Below are positions 19,557 through 28,542 of a DNA stretch of 64,000 nt, one piece after another. Numbering within the stretch: position 1 is the first letter of the stretch; every line of letters starts with the position of its first letter. The stretch is from Pseudomonas simiae (GTDB taxonomy: Bacteria > Pseudomonadota > Gammaproteobacteria > Pseudomonadales > Pseudomonadaceae): contig NZ_FOKB01000001.1 in NCBI RefSeq assembly GCF_900111895.1, positions 62,001 to 126,000 of the forward strand, read 5' to 3'. A program made the translations under genes and the position numbers. The notes under the pieces were generated by a model. The model was not told where the DNA came from, made no database searches, and saw only the letters and a list, made by a program, of their open reading frames with translations.

Positions 19557-20554
19557 CCTCGCTCAACCACGCCATCGGCGCTTTCTACGGCCTGGCCTTG
19601 GGTGATGCCCTGGGCATGCCGACCCAGTCCTTGAGCCGCGAGCAAGTCCGCGCGCGTTTCGGCGGCATCACCGGCCTGGAAGATGCCGACGCCGACCAGC
19701 CTATCGCACCGAACATGCCCGCCGGTTCCATCACGGATGACACCGAGCAGGCGATCCTGGTGGGTGAGTTGCTGGTCGAAGGGCAGGGCGTCATCGAACC
19801 GACGGTGCTTGCCCAGCGTTTGATCGAATGGGAAGCGGTGATGCGTGCCAAGGGCTCGCAGGATTTGCTCGGCCCCTCGACCCAGCGTGCGATCAGCATG
19901 ATCCTCGCCGGCCACACCCCGGAAGAGTCCGGCCGTTACGGCACCACCAACGGCGCTGCGATGCGCATCACGCCGGTAGGCATTGCCGCCGATGTCAGCG
20001 ACCCGGCGACATTTATCCAGGCGGTGATCCAGGCCTGTCAGGTGACCCACAACACCACGCTGGGAATCTCCAGCGCGGCGGCGGTGGCGGCGGTGGTATC
20101 GGCCGGTATCAACGGCGTGGACCTGGGTGGAGCGCTGAACATCGGCACCCAGATTGCCCAGCAGGCGGAAGGTCACGGTCACTGGGTTGCCGGCGGGCGT
20201 ATCTCCACCCGCATCAGTTGGGCGCGCACGTTGAGTGTCGGCAGCGGCGACAAAGCCCTGTTCGCCGACCTGCTGTACGAATTGATCGGTACGTCCGTCG
20301 CGTCCCAGGAGTCGGTGGTGGTGTCGTTCGCCCTTGCCCAACAAGTGGCGGTGGGTGAGATGAGTGCGTTGGAGGCGTTGTGCCTGGCCGCCAGCCTTGG
20401 CGGTGACACTGACACGATTGCCGCCATTCTCGGCGCCATGCTGGGTGCGTGCCTGGGCATGCAGTGCTGGCCTGACGCGATGATCGAGCAGGTCAAACAG
20501 GTCAATGGCCTGGATTTGCAGCCGCTGGTTCTGGGGCTGCTCAAATTGCGCTGA
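19553..20554 (+). CDS. ADP-ribosylglycohydrolase-family protein (YegU-like)
   Basis: 333 residues of the DraG/ARH fold. The di-metal site is visible: DDTEQ near residue 63, and GGDTDTIAAILGAMLGA near residue 283. The family cleaves N-glycosidic bonds of ADP-ribosylated proteins or of small ribosides. The context with a nucleobase/nucleoside permease and a ribokinase-like enzyme favours a small-molecule riboside. Starts by ATGA overlap with the regulator. Confidence 0.88.
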   Translation: MTSLNHAIGAFYGLALGDALGMPTQSLSREQVRARFGGITGLEDADADQPIAPNMPAGSITDDTEQAILVGELLVEGQGVIEPTVLAQRLIEWEAVMRAKGSQDLLGPSTQRAISMILAGHTPEESGRYGTTNGAAMRITPVGIAADVSDPATFIQAVIQACQVTHNTTLGISSAAAVAAVVSAGINGVDLGGALNIGTQIAQQAEGHGHWVAGGRISTRISWARTLSVGSGDKALFADLLYELIGTSVASQESVVVSFALAQQVAVGEMSALEALCLAASLGGDTDTIAAILGAMLGACLGMQCWPDAMIEQVKQVNGLDLQPLVLGLLKLR

Positions 20555-20572
20555 ACACCACAGAGCAAAAAT

Positions 20573-20661
20573 CTGGGCGCTGGCTTGCCTGCGATATCAG
20601 TGTGTCATTCATTGATGCACTAACGGGTTGACCGCTATCGCAGGCAAGCCAGCTCCCACAC
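20573..20661. repeat. REPIN inside the operon, one degenerate arm
   Basis: Left arm CTGGCTTGCCTGCGATA with a decayed start (20573 onward), right arm ending in CAGGCAAGCCAGCTCCCACA (to 20660). It lies between the glycohydrolase and permease genes and could modulate mRNA stability. Confidence 0.85.
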
Positions 20662-20744
20662 TGATTGCGTCGAGTCAGGATGACCGGTTAACGCTTTGAT
20701 TCTCTGCCACAACCACAACAATACAGGCACTTGGAGCACCCCTC

Positions 20745-22211
20745 ATGAGCACGACTTCTTCCGGCCAGAGTGCCGGGCAATTGGAAACACGCGGCATCGA
20801 ACCGGTCCCAGAAGGCGAGTGCAACGGGCACCCGCTGCAACTGTTCTGGGTGTGGTTCGCCGCCAATATCAGCATCCTTGGCTTACCGCTCGGCGCCACG
20901 TTGGTTGCGTTTCGCGGCCTGGCGATCTGGCAGGCCATTATCGTGGCGATCCTCGGCGCTGCCGGGTCGTTCGCGGTGGTGGGCATCATCTCCATCGCCG
21001 GTCGTCGTGGACGCGCGCCGAGCCTCACCCTTTCCCGCGCCATCTTCGGCGTGCGTGGCAATATCGGGCCGACGCTGGTGTCGCTGATGTCGCGCCTGGG
21101 TTGGGAAACCGTCAACACCACCACGGCCGCCTTTGTGCTGCTGTCGTTGTGTTCGATCCTGTTTGGTTCGCCGGTCGAGGCGAAAAGCGCGCCAGTGCTT
21201 ACCCTGATCTTTATCGCGATCTTCGTGCTGCTGACCCTGTCGGTGTCCGGGCTGGGCCACGCCACCTTGCTGGTGATCCAGAAGTGGGCCTCCTATGTGT
21301 TCGGTGCCTTGAACATTCTGGTCGGCGGCTTCCTCTGCGCGACCATTGATTGGAGCGCGGTGTTCAACGCGACCCCGGCGCCGCTGAGCGCGATGATCAT
21401 CGGCGTCGGCACCATGGCCGCCGGCACCGGCATTGGGTGGGCGAATGCCGGTGCCGACATGTCGCGCTACCAGCACCGCAGTGTCACCGCCGTGCGCCTG
21501 GTGGCATCGGCCGCGTTTGGTGCAGGCATTCCGCTGGTGTTGCTCATCACCCTCGGCGGTCTGCTGTCGGTGGGCAACAACGACCTGGCCTCGGCCACCG
21601 ACCCGATCGTCGCGATCCGCGACATGCTGCCGACCTGGATGGCGGTGCCGTACCTGATCACCGCGTTTGGTGGGCTGCTGCTGTCCAACAACCTGTCGGT
21701 GTACTCGGCAGGCCTCACGACCTTGACCCTGGGCTTGAAGGTCAAGCGCGTGCATGCGGTGATCGTCGACATCGTGGCGATCTTCGCCGGTTCGATCTAC
21801 TTCATGCTGATCGCCGACAGCTTCTACGGCCCGTTCATCACCTTCATCTCGTTGCTGGCCGTACCGATCACGGCGTGGGTCGGCATCTTCGTGGTTGACC
21901 TGATCCACCGTCACTACTACAGCCCCAAGGACCTGCTGGACGTGAGCCCAAGCAGCGCCTACTGGTATCGCGGCGGTGTGGAATGGCGTGCGTTCGGTGC
22001 CTGGGCTGTGGCGATCGTGCTGGGCTTCAGCTTCACCACCATTGGCACCACCGCCGAAAACATCTGGTTCGCCGGGCCTTTGTCCGACTCCTGGCTGGGC
22101 CACAACGGTCTGGGCTGGATCGTCACCTTTCTGGTGGCCGGCGGAATTTATGCGGTACTGGGTGGCGCAGCTGACCGTCGCCCGGCTTTGGTAGAGCGTC
22201 CTAATGTCTAG
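20745..22211 (+). CDS. NCS1-family permease (cytosine/allantoin type)
   Basis: 488 residues with about 12 hydrophobic segments and the NCS1 N-terminal pattern (FWVWFAANISILGLPLGATL). The family imports nucleobases and related ring compounds by cation symport. Substrate unknown; the operon suggests a riboside or its base. ATG after a weak GGAGC; the gene overlaps the PfkB kinase by 8 nt. Confidence 0.9.
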   Translation: MSTTSSGQSAGQLETRGIEPVPEGECNGHPLQLFWVWFAANISILGLPLGATLVAFRGLAIWQAIIVAILGAAGSFAVVGIISIAGRRGRAPSLTLSRAIFGVRGNIGPTLVSLMSRLGWETVNTTTAAFVLLSLCSILFGSPVEAKSAPVLTLIFIAIFVLLTLSVSGLGHATLLVIQKWASYVFGALNILVGGFLCATIDWSAVFNATPAPLSAMIIGVGTMAAGTGIGWANAGADMSRYQHRSVTAVRLVASAAFGAGIPLVLLITLGGLLSVGNNDLASATDPIVAIRDMLPTWMAVPYLITAFGGLLLSNNLSVYSAGLTTLTLGLKVKRVHAVIVDIVAIFAGSIYFMLIADSFYGPFITFISLLAVPITAWVGIFVVDLIHRHYYSPKDLLDVSPSSAYWYRGGVEWRAFGAWAVAIVLGFSFTTIGTTAENIWFAGPLSDSWLGHNGLGWIVTFLVAGGIYAVLGGAADRRPALVERPNV

Positions 22212-23121
22212 ATTGCTGCATACCGGCCAGGTCATCGTCGACTTGGTCATGGCCCTCGATACCTTACCCGCCACTGGCGGCGACGTGCTGGCGCAATCGG
22301 CCAGCTTTGAGGCCGGCGGTGGCTTCAACGTGATGGCCGCTGCTCGGCGTAACGGGCTGCCAGTGGTCTATCTGGGGCGTCACGGTAACGGGCGCTTTGG
22401 CGACCTGGCCCGTGCAGCGATGCAGGCCGAGGGCATTGAAATGGCCCTGGCCGCCAGTGCTGGCAAGGACACCGGCTTGTGTGTGTCCCTGACCGAAGCC
22501 ACCACCGAGCGCACCTTCATCTCCTACATCGGCGCCGAGGGTGAGCTGAATGCCGAGGACCTGGCCAGGGTTGTGCCGCAGCTTGACGACTATGTATACG
22601 TCAGCGGCTATAGCTTGCTGCTGGAGGGCAAGGCGCAGCCGCTGATCGACTGGTTACTGGCGTTGCCACGGGAGATCGTGGTGGTGTTCGATCCAGGCCC
22701 GCTGGTGAAGGCACCGGACTCGGCCTTGATGCGCGTGTTATTACCGCGTATCGACATCTGGACCAGCAATGGCCCGGAAGCCCTGGCCTTTACCGGTGCA
22801 TTGGATATCGCCGCCGCGCTGCCCGAGCTGAGCCAGCACCTGCCCGCCGAAACGCTGCTGGTGGTTCGTGATGGGCCCAATGGCTGCTGGGTAGGGCGAA
22901 CGGGCTCGGTTGAGCATGTGCCCGGCTTCAAGGTGCAGGCAGTGGACAGCAATGGTGCCGGGGATGCGCATGCGGGGGTATTTATTGCTGGCCTGGCGAA
23001 GGGGCTGAAGCCTGCTGAAGCGGCACGTCGAGCGAATGCAGCCGCAGCCTTGGCGGTAACACGCTGGGGACCTGCAACGTCTCCAGGCACCGCCGAAGTC
23101 GACGCACTTCTTACCGAATAA
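22204..23121 (+). CDS. PfkB-family carbohydrate kinase (YegV-like)
   Basis: 305 residues of the ribokinase fold. Substrate motif GGGFNVMAAARRNG near residue 38 and ATP/catalytic motif DSNGAGDAHAG near residue 246; the Asp of GAGD is the catalytic base. DxNGAGD is a common YegV/ribokinase variant. Translationally coupled to the permease. Likely phosphorylates the ribose or riboside released or imported by its neighbours. Followed by a bidirectional terminator. Confidence 0.9.
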   Translation: MSRLLHTGQVIVDLVMALDTLPATGGDVLAQSASFEAGGGFNVMAAARRNGLPVVYLGRHGNGRFGDLARAAMQAEGIEMALAASAGKDTGLCVSLTEATTERTFISYIGAEGELNAEDLARVVPQLDDYVYVSGYSLLLEGKAQPLIDWLLALPREIVVVFDPGPLVKAPDSALMRVLLPRIDIWTSNGPEALAFTGALDIAAALPELSQHLPAETLLVVRDGPNGCWVGRTGSVEHVPGFKVQAVDSNGAGDAHAGVFIAGLAKGLKPAEAARRANAAAALAVTRWGPATSPGTAEVDALLTE

Positions 23122-23130
23122 ACACACCAA

Positions 23131-23170
23131 AACCTGTAGGCACCGGCTTGCCCGCGCCTACAGGTTTTTT
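23131..23170. terminator. Bidirectional terminator with REP-like loop
   Basis: AACCTGTAGGC and GCCTACAGGTT form a perfect stem around ACCGGCTTGCCCGC, which resembles a REP core. T-run on the plus side; serves the kinase gene and probably also the minus-strand gene facing it. Confidence 0.85.
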
Positions 23171-23172
23171 GT

Positions 23173-23553
23173 TCAACCGGCTTTGCGCAGTGCTTCGATC
23201 AATTGATCCTTGCGCATGCTGGATCGGCCCGGTATGTCCTTGGCCCGCGCTTCTTTCAGCAGGCTTTCCTTGGTCTGGGTCGCCAGCGAAGCGCGGCTGC
23301 TGCGTGGGTGGCCCTCACGGGTGGCCGCGGCACGCTTGGCTGATGCTTGCCGGTCCGCGGCTTTCCTGGCCGGCGCTTTGCGCTGACCCGAACCGCCGGC
23401 CTTTTCACCCCCGCCGGACTGCTTGTTCACGGTGGCCCAGGCACGGGCTTCAGCTTCATCCTTGGGGACGCCTTTGTGCTCATAACTTTCTTCGATACGA
23501 GCAGCTTTGCGCTTCTGTGCGGCGGTGTATTTGGCTTTGCTTCCAAGAGGCAT
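23173..23553 (-). CDS. Small basic protein with Rho-N-like C-terminal domain
   Basis: 126 residues. N-terminal half (MPLGSKAKYTAAQKRKAARI, then DEAEARAWATVNK) resembles a domain often annotated as plasmid stabilisation protein in Pseudomonas. A Lys/Ala/Arg-rich linker leads to a C-terminal SAP/Rho-N-like helix set (KESLLKEARAKDIPGRSSMR). It is probably nucleic-acid binding. The real function is unknown. Followed on the same strand by two other small genes upstream, possibly stress related. Confidence 0.75.
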   Translation of the reverse strand: MPLGSKAKYTAAQKRKAARIEESYEHKGVPKDEAEARAWATVNKQSGGGEKAGGSGQRKAPARKAADRQASAKRAAATREGHPRSSRASLATQTKESLLKEARAKDIPGRSSMRKDQLIEALRKAG

Positions 23554-23604
23554 TGCGATACTCCTACTGGCCCCAGCAGCGGGGCCAGACCAGACAAAAA
23601 TGAA

Positions 23605-23871
23605 TTACTGCGGGCCTGCACCGTCGAGCTTGCGCGCCTCATCCACACCGGACGCGGTCAGCTTGATCGGCAAGTTCAACGAATATTCACCGGCGTCGTC
23701 GGTGGTCACATGCCCATCCTTGATCAACCCACGGTCCTGCAGAAACGCCAAGACACTGGCGACCTCTTTTTCGCCGCGGTAGTTATCCAGCACCTCCTTG
23801 CCCAGGCCTTGCGGGTGAGCGTGAAGCAGGCGGGTGAGGACTTCTTTTTCAAGGTTTCTATCGACGTTCAT
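23605..23871 (-). CDS. Hypothetical protein, possible winged helix
   Basis: 88 residues beginning MNVDRNLEKEVLTRLLHAHP. The pattern of helix, short turn and KLTASGVDEARKL resembles a winged-helix DNA-binding fold. I do not recognise the family. Cytoplasmic, no signal. Lies between two other small minus-strand genes. Confidence 0.65.
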   Translation of the reverse strand: MNVDRNLEKEVLTRLLHAHPQGLGKEVLDNYRGEKEVASVLAFLQDRGLIKDGHVTTDDAGEYSLNLPIKLTASGVDEARKLDGAGPQ

Positions 23872-23922
23872 GCGTACCTCTTCATTGGGAGATGATCGGG
23901 TGTTCGTCTAGCGTTCGATGGA

Positions 23923-24255
23923 TCAAGGCGCAGGTTGCTTTGGTGCACCTGGGACGTTGGAGTCATCGCCCTTGTTGATGTTGGGCTGATTGATCGCCGG
24001 GCCCATTTTGCCGTTACCGACGGCAGCAGGCGCTTGGCGTTGGGTGTCATTGCCTTTGGTGCGCGGGTCAGCGCCGTTATCGATGACCGCACCACCGTTG
24101 GTGTCCATGCCGGTGCCCATGGACTTCTGCGACTCGGTGGTGGCGTCAGGCGTTGGATCCGTCGGTCCGGTGGTCGAGCTGGCGGCGAAGGCGCTCAGCG
24201 ACGCAGCAGACAACAGGCCAGTGAGGGCGAGGGCGGCAAACTTGGAATTTTTCAT
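23923..24255 (-). CDS. Secreted/periplasmic hypothetical protein
   Basis: 110 residues with a clear Sec signal peptide (MKNSKFAALALTGLLSAASLS, cleavage after AFA). The mature part is low-complexity, rich in Gly, Asn, Asp, Pro and Thr, and lacks Cys, so it is probably disordered. Function unknown; similar small exported proteins are common in Pseudomonas. The rest of the gap to 24446 holds nothing recognisable. Confidence 0.7.
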   Translation of the reverse strand: MKNSKFAALALTGLLSAASLSAFAASSTTGPTDPTPDATTESQKSMGTGMDTNGGAVIDNGADPRTKGNDTQRQAPAAVGNGKMGPAINQPNINKGDDSNVPGAPKQPAP

Positions 24256-24445
24256 GAGGGTGTCTCCATATGATTAATGTCCTTACCTACTATTGGTCAG
24301 CCCTCGTTTCGTGTTCGTGCCTTGATGGCGACGAACGGTCTTGTGTCACCTGTAAGATTTTGTGTGCCGGTAACCGCGAAAATGCGCTGCAACTCGTCAT
24401 GAAAGCGCCTTAGTATGTGTGCTTTGAAATTGCCAAGGCTCGCCC

Positions 24446-24925
24446 ATGACCATCGAGATTCGCCCCGCCGTGCCCAGCGATGCTGCGCAGATCCTGACTT
24501 TCATCACCGAGCTTGCCGAGTATGAGAAAGCCCGGCATGAAGTGATCGCCAGCGTGGTGGATATCGAGCGCAGCCTGTTCAGCGAGGGCGCCACGGCCCA
24601 TGGCCTGATCTGCTTGCGCGACGGCTTGCCGATTGGTTTTGCGGTGTTTTTCTTCAGCTATTCGACTTGGCTGGGCAGCAACTGCCTGTACCTGGAAGAC
24701 CTTTATATCAACCCGGAACAACGCGGCGGCGGGGCGGGCAAGAAGCTGTTGCGCCACTTGGCGAAGATTGCTTTCGATAACGGCTGCGGGCGCTTCGAGT
24801 GGAGTGTGCTGGACTGGAACGAACCGGCGATTGCCTTCTACAAATCCATCGGTGCCCAGCCGCAGGAAGAGTGGGTGCGCTATCGCATGGAAGGCGATGC
24901 GCTGCGGGACTTCGCCCTGGGCTAG
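24446..24925 (+). CDS. GNAT-family N-acetyltransferase (diamine/thialysine type)
   Basis: 159 residues. Acetyl-CoA site around YINPEQRGGGAGKKLLRHLA (about residues 91-110); EYEKARHEV near residue 25 and WNEPAIAFYKSIGA near the end are typical of the SSAT2-like group that acetylates polyamines or thialysine. Substrate is inferred from similarity only. Monocistronic; a nested REP structure follows. Confidence 0.87.
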   Translation: MTIEIRPAVPSDAAQILTFITELAEYEKARHEVIASVVDIERSLFSEGATAHGLICLRDGLPIGFAVFFFSYSTWLGSNCLYLEDLYINPEQRGGGAGKKLLRHLAKIAFDNGCGRFEWSVLDWNEPAIAFYKSIGAQPQEEWVRYRMEGDALRDFALG

Positions 24926-24955
24926 CACCGTTCTGTAAACACTGAAGATCAAAAA

Positions 24956-25074
24956 TGTGGGAGCGGGGCTTGTGTGGGAGCTGGCTTGCCTGCGATAGCA
25001 TCACCTCGATGCAACTGAAGAACCGAGGTGCCTGTATCGCAGGCAAGCCAGCTCCCACACGGGCCCGCTCCCAT
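24956..25074. repeat. Nested REP structure
   Basis: Inner REPIN with perfect 26-bp arms (24972-24997 and 25035-25060, CTGGCTTGCCTGCGAT type) is flanked by the halves of a different REP (TGGGAGCGGGG at 24957-24967; GGGCCCGCTCCCA at 25061-25073). The inner loop has its own CACCTCG/CGAGGTG stem. Confidence 0.85.
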
Positions 25075-25092
25075 ATTATTTTTGTGACTGTG

Positions 25093-25150
25093 CTCAATAT
25101 ATGGGATGAGAATTTATATATTGAGATATTTCAAATGATGGGTTTATAGT
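25093..25150 (+). promoter_or_regulatory. Promoter and operator of the sugar operon
   Basis: A perfect 10-bp inverted repeat, CTCAATATAT (25093-25102) and ATATATTGAG (25116-25125), spans two helical turns. TTGAGA (25121-25126), overlapping the right arm, and TATAGT (25145-25150) form a promoter with an 18-bp spacer. The overlap with the -35 suggests repression. Confidence 0.6.
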
Positions 25151-25194
25151 CGCCTGCATCAGCACTCACTACCAAAAATAAAACAGGTGAAGCG

Positions 25195-26016
25195 ATGCAG
25201 GCACAACCCTTGTCACTCCCCGCCGTGCCCGAGCCAACCTATGGCGAGCGGCTCAACGGCAAAGTGGTGATCATCACCGGCGCCGCCCAGGGCATTGGCG
25301 AGGCCATCGTCGCGTGCTTCCAGGCCCAGCAGGCGCGGTTGATCATTGCGGATATCCAGGGCGAAAAGGTCGAGAAGGTTGCCGCCCACTGGCGTGAACG
25401 CGGCGCGGACATCTACGCGCAAGCCGTCGACATCACCTCAAAAGATCAATGGCAGGCGCTGGTCAATCTGGCCATCGAACGCTTTGGTCGCGTGGATGTA
25501 TTGGTCAATTGCGCCGGGGTCAACGTGTTCCGCGACCCGCTGGAAATGACCGACGAAGATTGGCGCCGCTGCTTTGCCATCGACCTCGACGGTGCCTGGT
25601 TCGGCTGCCGCGCGGTGTTGCCGCACATGATCGAGCAAGGCATCGGCAACATCATCAACATTGCCTCCACCCATTCCAGCCATATCATCCCCGGCTGCTT
25701 TCCCTACCCCGTGGCCAAGCACGGCTTGCTCGGCCTGACTCGCGCCCTCGGCATCGAATACGCGCCCAAAGGCATCCGCGTGAATGCCATCGCGCCGGGC
25801 TATATCGAAACCCAGCTCAACGTCGACTACTGGAACGGGTTCCCCGACCCTCACGCCGAGCGCCAGCGCGCCTTCGACCTGCACCCGCCCAAGCGCATCG
25901 GCCAGCCGATCGAGGTGGCGATGACGGCACTGTTCCTGGCGACCGACGAGGCGCCCTTTATCAATGCAACCTGCCTGATGATCGATGGCGGGCGTTCTGT
26001 GATGTACCACGACTAA
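25195..26016 (+). CDS. SDR oxidoreductase, probable sugar 1-dehydrogenase
   Basis: 273-residue classical SDR: GAAQGIGE cofactor motif (about residues 30-37), NCAG, STHSS with the catalytic Ser, and YPVAK. First gene of an operon with an arabinose-type ABC importer, so L-arabinose, D-galactose or a related aldose is the likely substrate, oxidised to the lactone in the non-phosphorylating pathway used by Pseudomonas. Substrate is inferred from context. Start ATG at 25195 after AGGTGAAGCG. Confidence 0.85.
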   Translation: MQAQPLSLPAVPEPTYGERLNGKVVIITGAAQGIGEAIVACFQAQQARLIIADIQGEKVEKVAAHWRERGADIYAQAVDITSKDQWQALVNLAIERFGRVDVLVNCAGVNVFRDPLEMTDEDWRRCFAIDLDGAWFGCRAVLPHMIEQGIGNIINIASTHSSHIIPGCFPYPVAKHGLLGLTRALGIEYAPKGIRVNAIAPGYIETQLNVDYWNGFPDPHAERQRAFDLHPPKRIGQPIEVAMTALFLATDEAPFINATCLMIDGGRSVMYHD

Positions 26017-26048
26017 AGCGTTTTCCAATAACAAGAAGGAGGTGGTCC

Positions 26049-27029
26049 ATGTTCAAGAAGACTCTAGGCACCCTGGCGCTGGCCATGGCGTTCAGCAGCG
26101 TGGCGCTCGCCGAGGAAGTGAAGATCGGCTTCCTGGTCAAACAGGCTGAAGAACCCTGGTTCCAGACCGAATGGGCCTTCGCCGAAAAAGCCGGTAAGGA
26201 CCAGGGCTTCACCGTGATCAAGATCGCCGTGCCTGACGGTGAGAAGACCTTGTCTGCCATCGATACGCTTGCCGCCAACGGCGCCAAGGGCTTTGTGATC
26301 TGCCCGCCGGACGTGTCCCTCGGCCCGGCGATCATGGCCAAGGCCAAACTCAATAACCTCAAAGTGCTGGCGGTGGACGACCGGTTTGTCGACGCCAAGG
26401 GCAAGCCCATGGAAGACGTGCCCTACGTCGGCCTCGATGCCTACAAGATCGGCCAGAAACAAGGCGAAGCCATGGCCACCGAAGCCAAGCATCGCAACTG
26501 GGACTGGAAGGACACCTACGCCGTCATCAACACCTTTGACGAGCTGGAAACCGGCAAGAAACGCACCGACGGTTCGGTAGAAGGCCTCAAGGCCGCCGGT
26601 CTGCCCGCTGACCACATTCTGTTCAGCGCGCAGAAAACCCTCGACGTGCCCGGCAGCATGGACGCCACCAACTCGGCCCTGGTGAAACTGCCCAGCGGTG
26701 CGAAAAACCTGATCATCGGCGGCATGAACGACAGCACCGTGCTGGGCGGCGTGCGGGCCACCGAAAGCGCCGGGTTCAAGGCGGCCAACGTGATAGGCGT
26801 CGGCATCAACGGCACTGATGCGATTGAGGAACTGAAAAAATCCGACACCGGCTTCTACGGCTCGATGTTGCTGAGCCCTGACGCCTCCGGCTACAAGACT
26901 GCCAGCGCGATGTTCGAGTGGGTCACCCAAGGCACCGAGCCGGCCAAGTTCACCGCCCTGGACAACGTGACCCTGATCACCCGCGCCAACTTCAAGGAAG
27001 AGTTGAGCAAAATCGGGCTGTGGAAATGA
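26049..27029 (+). CDS. araF: Arabinose-type ABC transporter periplasmic binding protein
   Basis: 326 residues with a signal peptide ([21 protein letters not shown]) and a Peripla_BP_4 sugar-binding fold; [18 protein letters not shown] closely matches the AraF start of the mature protein. AAGGAGGTGG before the ATG at 26049 is a strong ribosome-binding site, as expected for an abundant binding protein. The frame extends far upstream but is the shadow of the SDR gene. Overlaps araG by 4 nt. Confidence 0.92.
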   Translation: MFKKTLGTLALAMAFSSVALAEEVKIGFLVKQAEEPWFQTEWAFAEKAGKDQGFTVIKIAVPDGEKTLSAIDTLAANGAKGFVICPPDVSLGPAIMAKAKLNNLKVLAVDDRFVDAKGKPMEDVPYVGLDAYKIGQKQGEAMATEAKHRNWDWKDTYAVINTFDELETGKKRTDGSVEGLKAAGLPADHILFSAQKTLDVPGSMDATNSALVKLPSGAKNLIIGGMNDSTVLGGVRATESAGFKAANVIGVGINGTDAIEELKKSDTGFYGSMLLSPDASGYKTASAMFEWVTQGTEPAKFTALDNVTLITRANFKEELSKIGLWK

Positions 27030-28525
27030 TCGGCGCGGCCTTGCGTTTCAACGGCATCGGCAAAGAATTTCCCGGTGTGAAAGCCCTGTCGCAGATCAGC
27101 TTTGAAGCGCGGCCGCGCGAGGTGCATGCGTTGATGGGCGAGAACGGCGCGGGCAAGTCGACGCTGCTGAAGATCCTCGGCGGTGCCTACCTGCCCAGCA
27201 GCGGCACGTTGCAGATCGGCGAGCAGACCATGGACTTCAAGTCCGCCGCCGATAGCATTGCCTGCGGCGTGGCGGTGATCCACCAGGAGTTGCATCTGGT
27301 GCCGGAAATGACCGTCGCTGAGAATCTGTTTCTTGGGCATTTGCCGACGCGCTTCGGGGTGGTCAATCGCAGCCAGTTGCGCAAGCAAGCGTTGGCCTGC
27401 CTCAAAGGCCTGGCGGATGAAATCGATCCGGATGAAAAGCTCGGTCGGTTGTCCCTTGGCCAACGCCAACTGGTGGAAATCGCCAAGGCACTGTCCCGTG
27501 GTGCCCATGTGATCGCCTTCGACGAACCCACCAGCAGCCTGTCGGCGCGGGAGATCGACCGTTTGATGGCGATCATCACGCGCCTGCGCGATGAGGGCAA
27601 AGTGGTGCTCTATGTGTCGCACCGCATGGAAGAAGTATTCCGCATCTGCAACGCGGTGACAGTCTTCAAGGACGGCCGTTATGTGCGCACCTTCGACGAC
27701 ATGAATGCGCTGAGCCACGACCAGTTAGTGACCTGCATGGTCGGTCGCGATATTCAGGACATCTACGATTATCGACAACGGGAACAAGGCGAAGTGGCGC
27801 TGAAGGTCGAGGGTTTACTCGGGCCAGGCCTGCGTGAACCGGTGAGCCTGAACGTGCACAAGGGCGAGATTCTCGGCCTGTTCGGATTGGTCGGGGCGGG
27901 GCGCACGGAGCTGTTTCGGCTGCTGAGCGGTTTGACCCGTAGCACCGCTGGAAGCCTGGCACTCTGCGGGCAAACGCTGCAATTGCGGTCACCCCGCGAT
28001 GCCATCGCCGCCGGCGTGCTGCTGTGCCCGGAAGACCGCAAGAAGGAGGGCATCATTCCGCTGTCCAGCGTGGCCGAGAACATCAACATCAGCGCACGCG
28101 GTGCCCATTCCACCTTTGGCTGGCTGCTGCGTGACGGCTGGGAAACGACCAACGCTGATCGGCAGATCAAGGCGATGAAGGTCAAGACCCCTAACCCCGA
28201 ACAGAAAATCATGTACCTCTCCGGCGGCAACCAGCAGAAGGCCATTCTCGGCCGCTGGCTGTCGATGCCGATGAAGGTGCTGTTGTTGGACGAGCCGACC
28301 CGAGGCATCGATATCGGCGCCAAGTCGGAGATCTACCAGATCATCCACAACCTCGCCGCCAGCGGTATTGCGGTGATCGTGGTGTCCAGCGACCTGATGG
28401 AAGTGATGGGTATCAGCGACCGCATCCTGGTGATGAGCGAGGGCGCCTTGACCGGCGAACTGACCCGCGATCAGGCGGACGAAGCTCGGCTGTTGCAACT
28501 GGCTCTCCCGCGTTCGCGGGCTTGA
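27026..28525 (+). CDS. araG: Sugar ABC transporter ATP-binding protein
   Basis: 499 residues with two ABC domains. Walker [10 protein letters not shown] in the first half and the degenerate GLVGAGRTE in the second; signatures LSLGQRQ and LSGGNQQK. This duplicated layout is that of AraG/RbsA/MglA. ATGA overlap with araF. Pairs with AraF and AraH at the inner membrane. Confidence 0.94.
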   Translation: MIGAALRFNGIGKEFPGVKALSQISFEARPREVHALMGENGAGKSTLLKILGGAYLPSSGTLQIGEQTMDFKSAADSIACGVAVIHQELHLVPEMTVAENLFLGHLPTRFGVVNRSQLRKQALACLKGLADEIDPDEKLGRLSLGQRQLVEIAKALSRGAHVIAFDEPTSSLSAREIDRLMAIITRLRDEGKVVLYVSHRMEEVFRICNAVTVFKDGRYVRTFDDMNALSHDQLVTCMVGRDIQDIYDYRQREQGEVALKVEGLLGPGLREPVSLNVHKGEILGLFGLVGAGRTELFRLLSGLTRSTAGSLALCGQTLQLRSPRDAIAAGVLLCPEDRKKEGIIPLSSVAENINISARGAHSTFGWLLRDGWETTNADRQIKAMKVKTPNPEQKIMYLSGGNQQKAILGRWLSMPMKVLLLDEPTRGIDIGAKSEIYQIIHNLAASGIAVIVVSSDLMEVMGISDRILVMSEGALTGELTRDQADEARLLQLALPRSRA

Positions 28526-28542
28526 AGAACTCGAGGTGAATG

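Noticed and set aside
20883..22328. 481-codon minus-strand open frame across the NCS1 permease
   Set aside because: Antisense to a clear membrane transporter; product is rich in Gln, Arg, His as expected from reversed hydrophobic codons.
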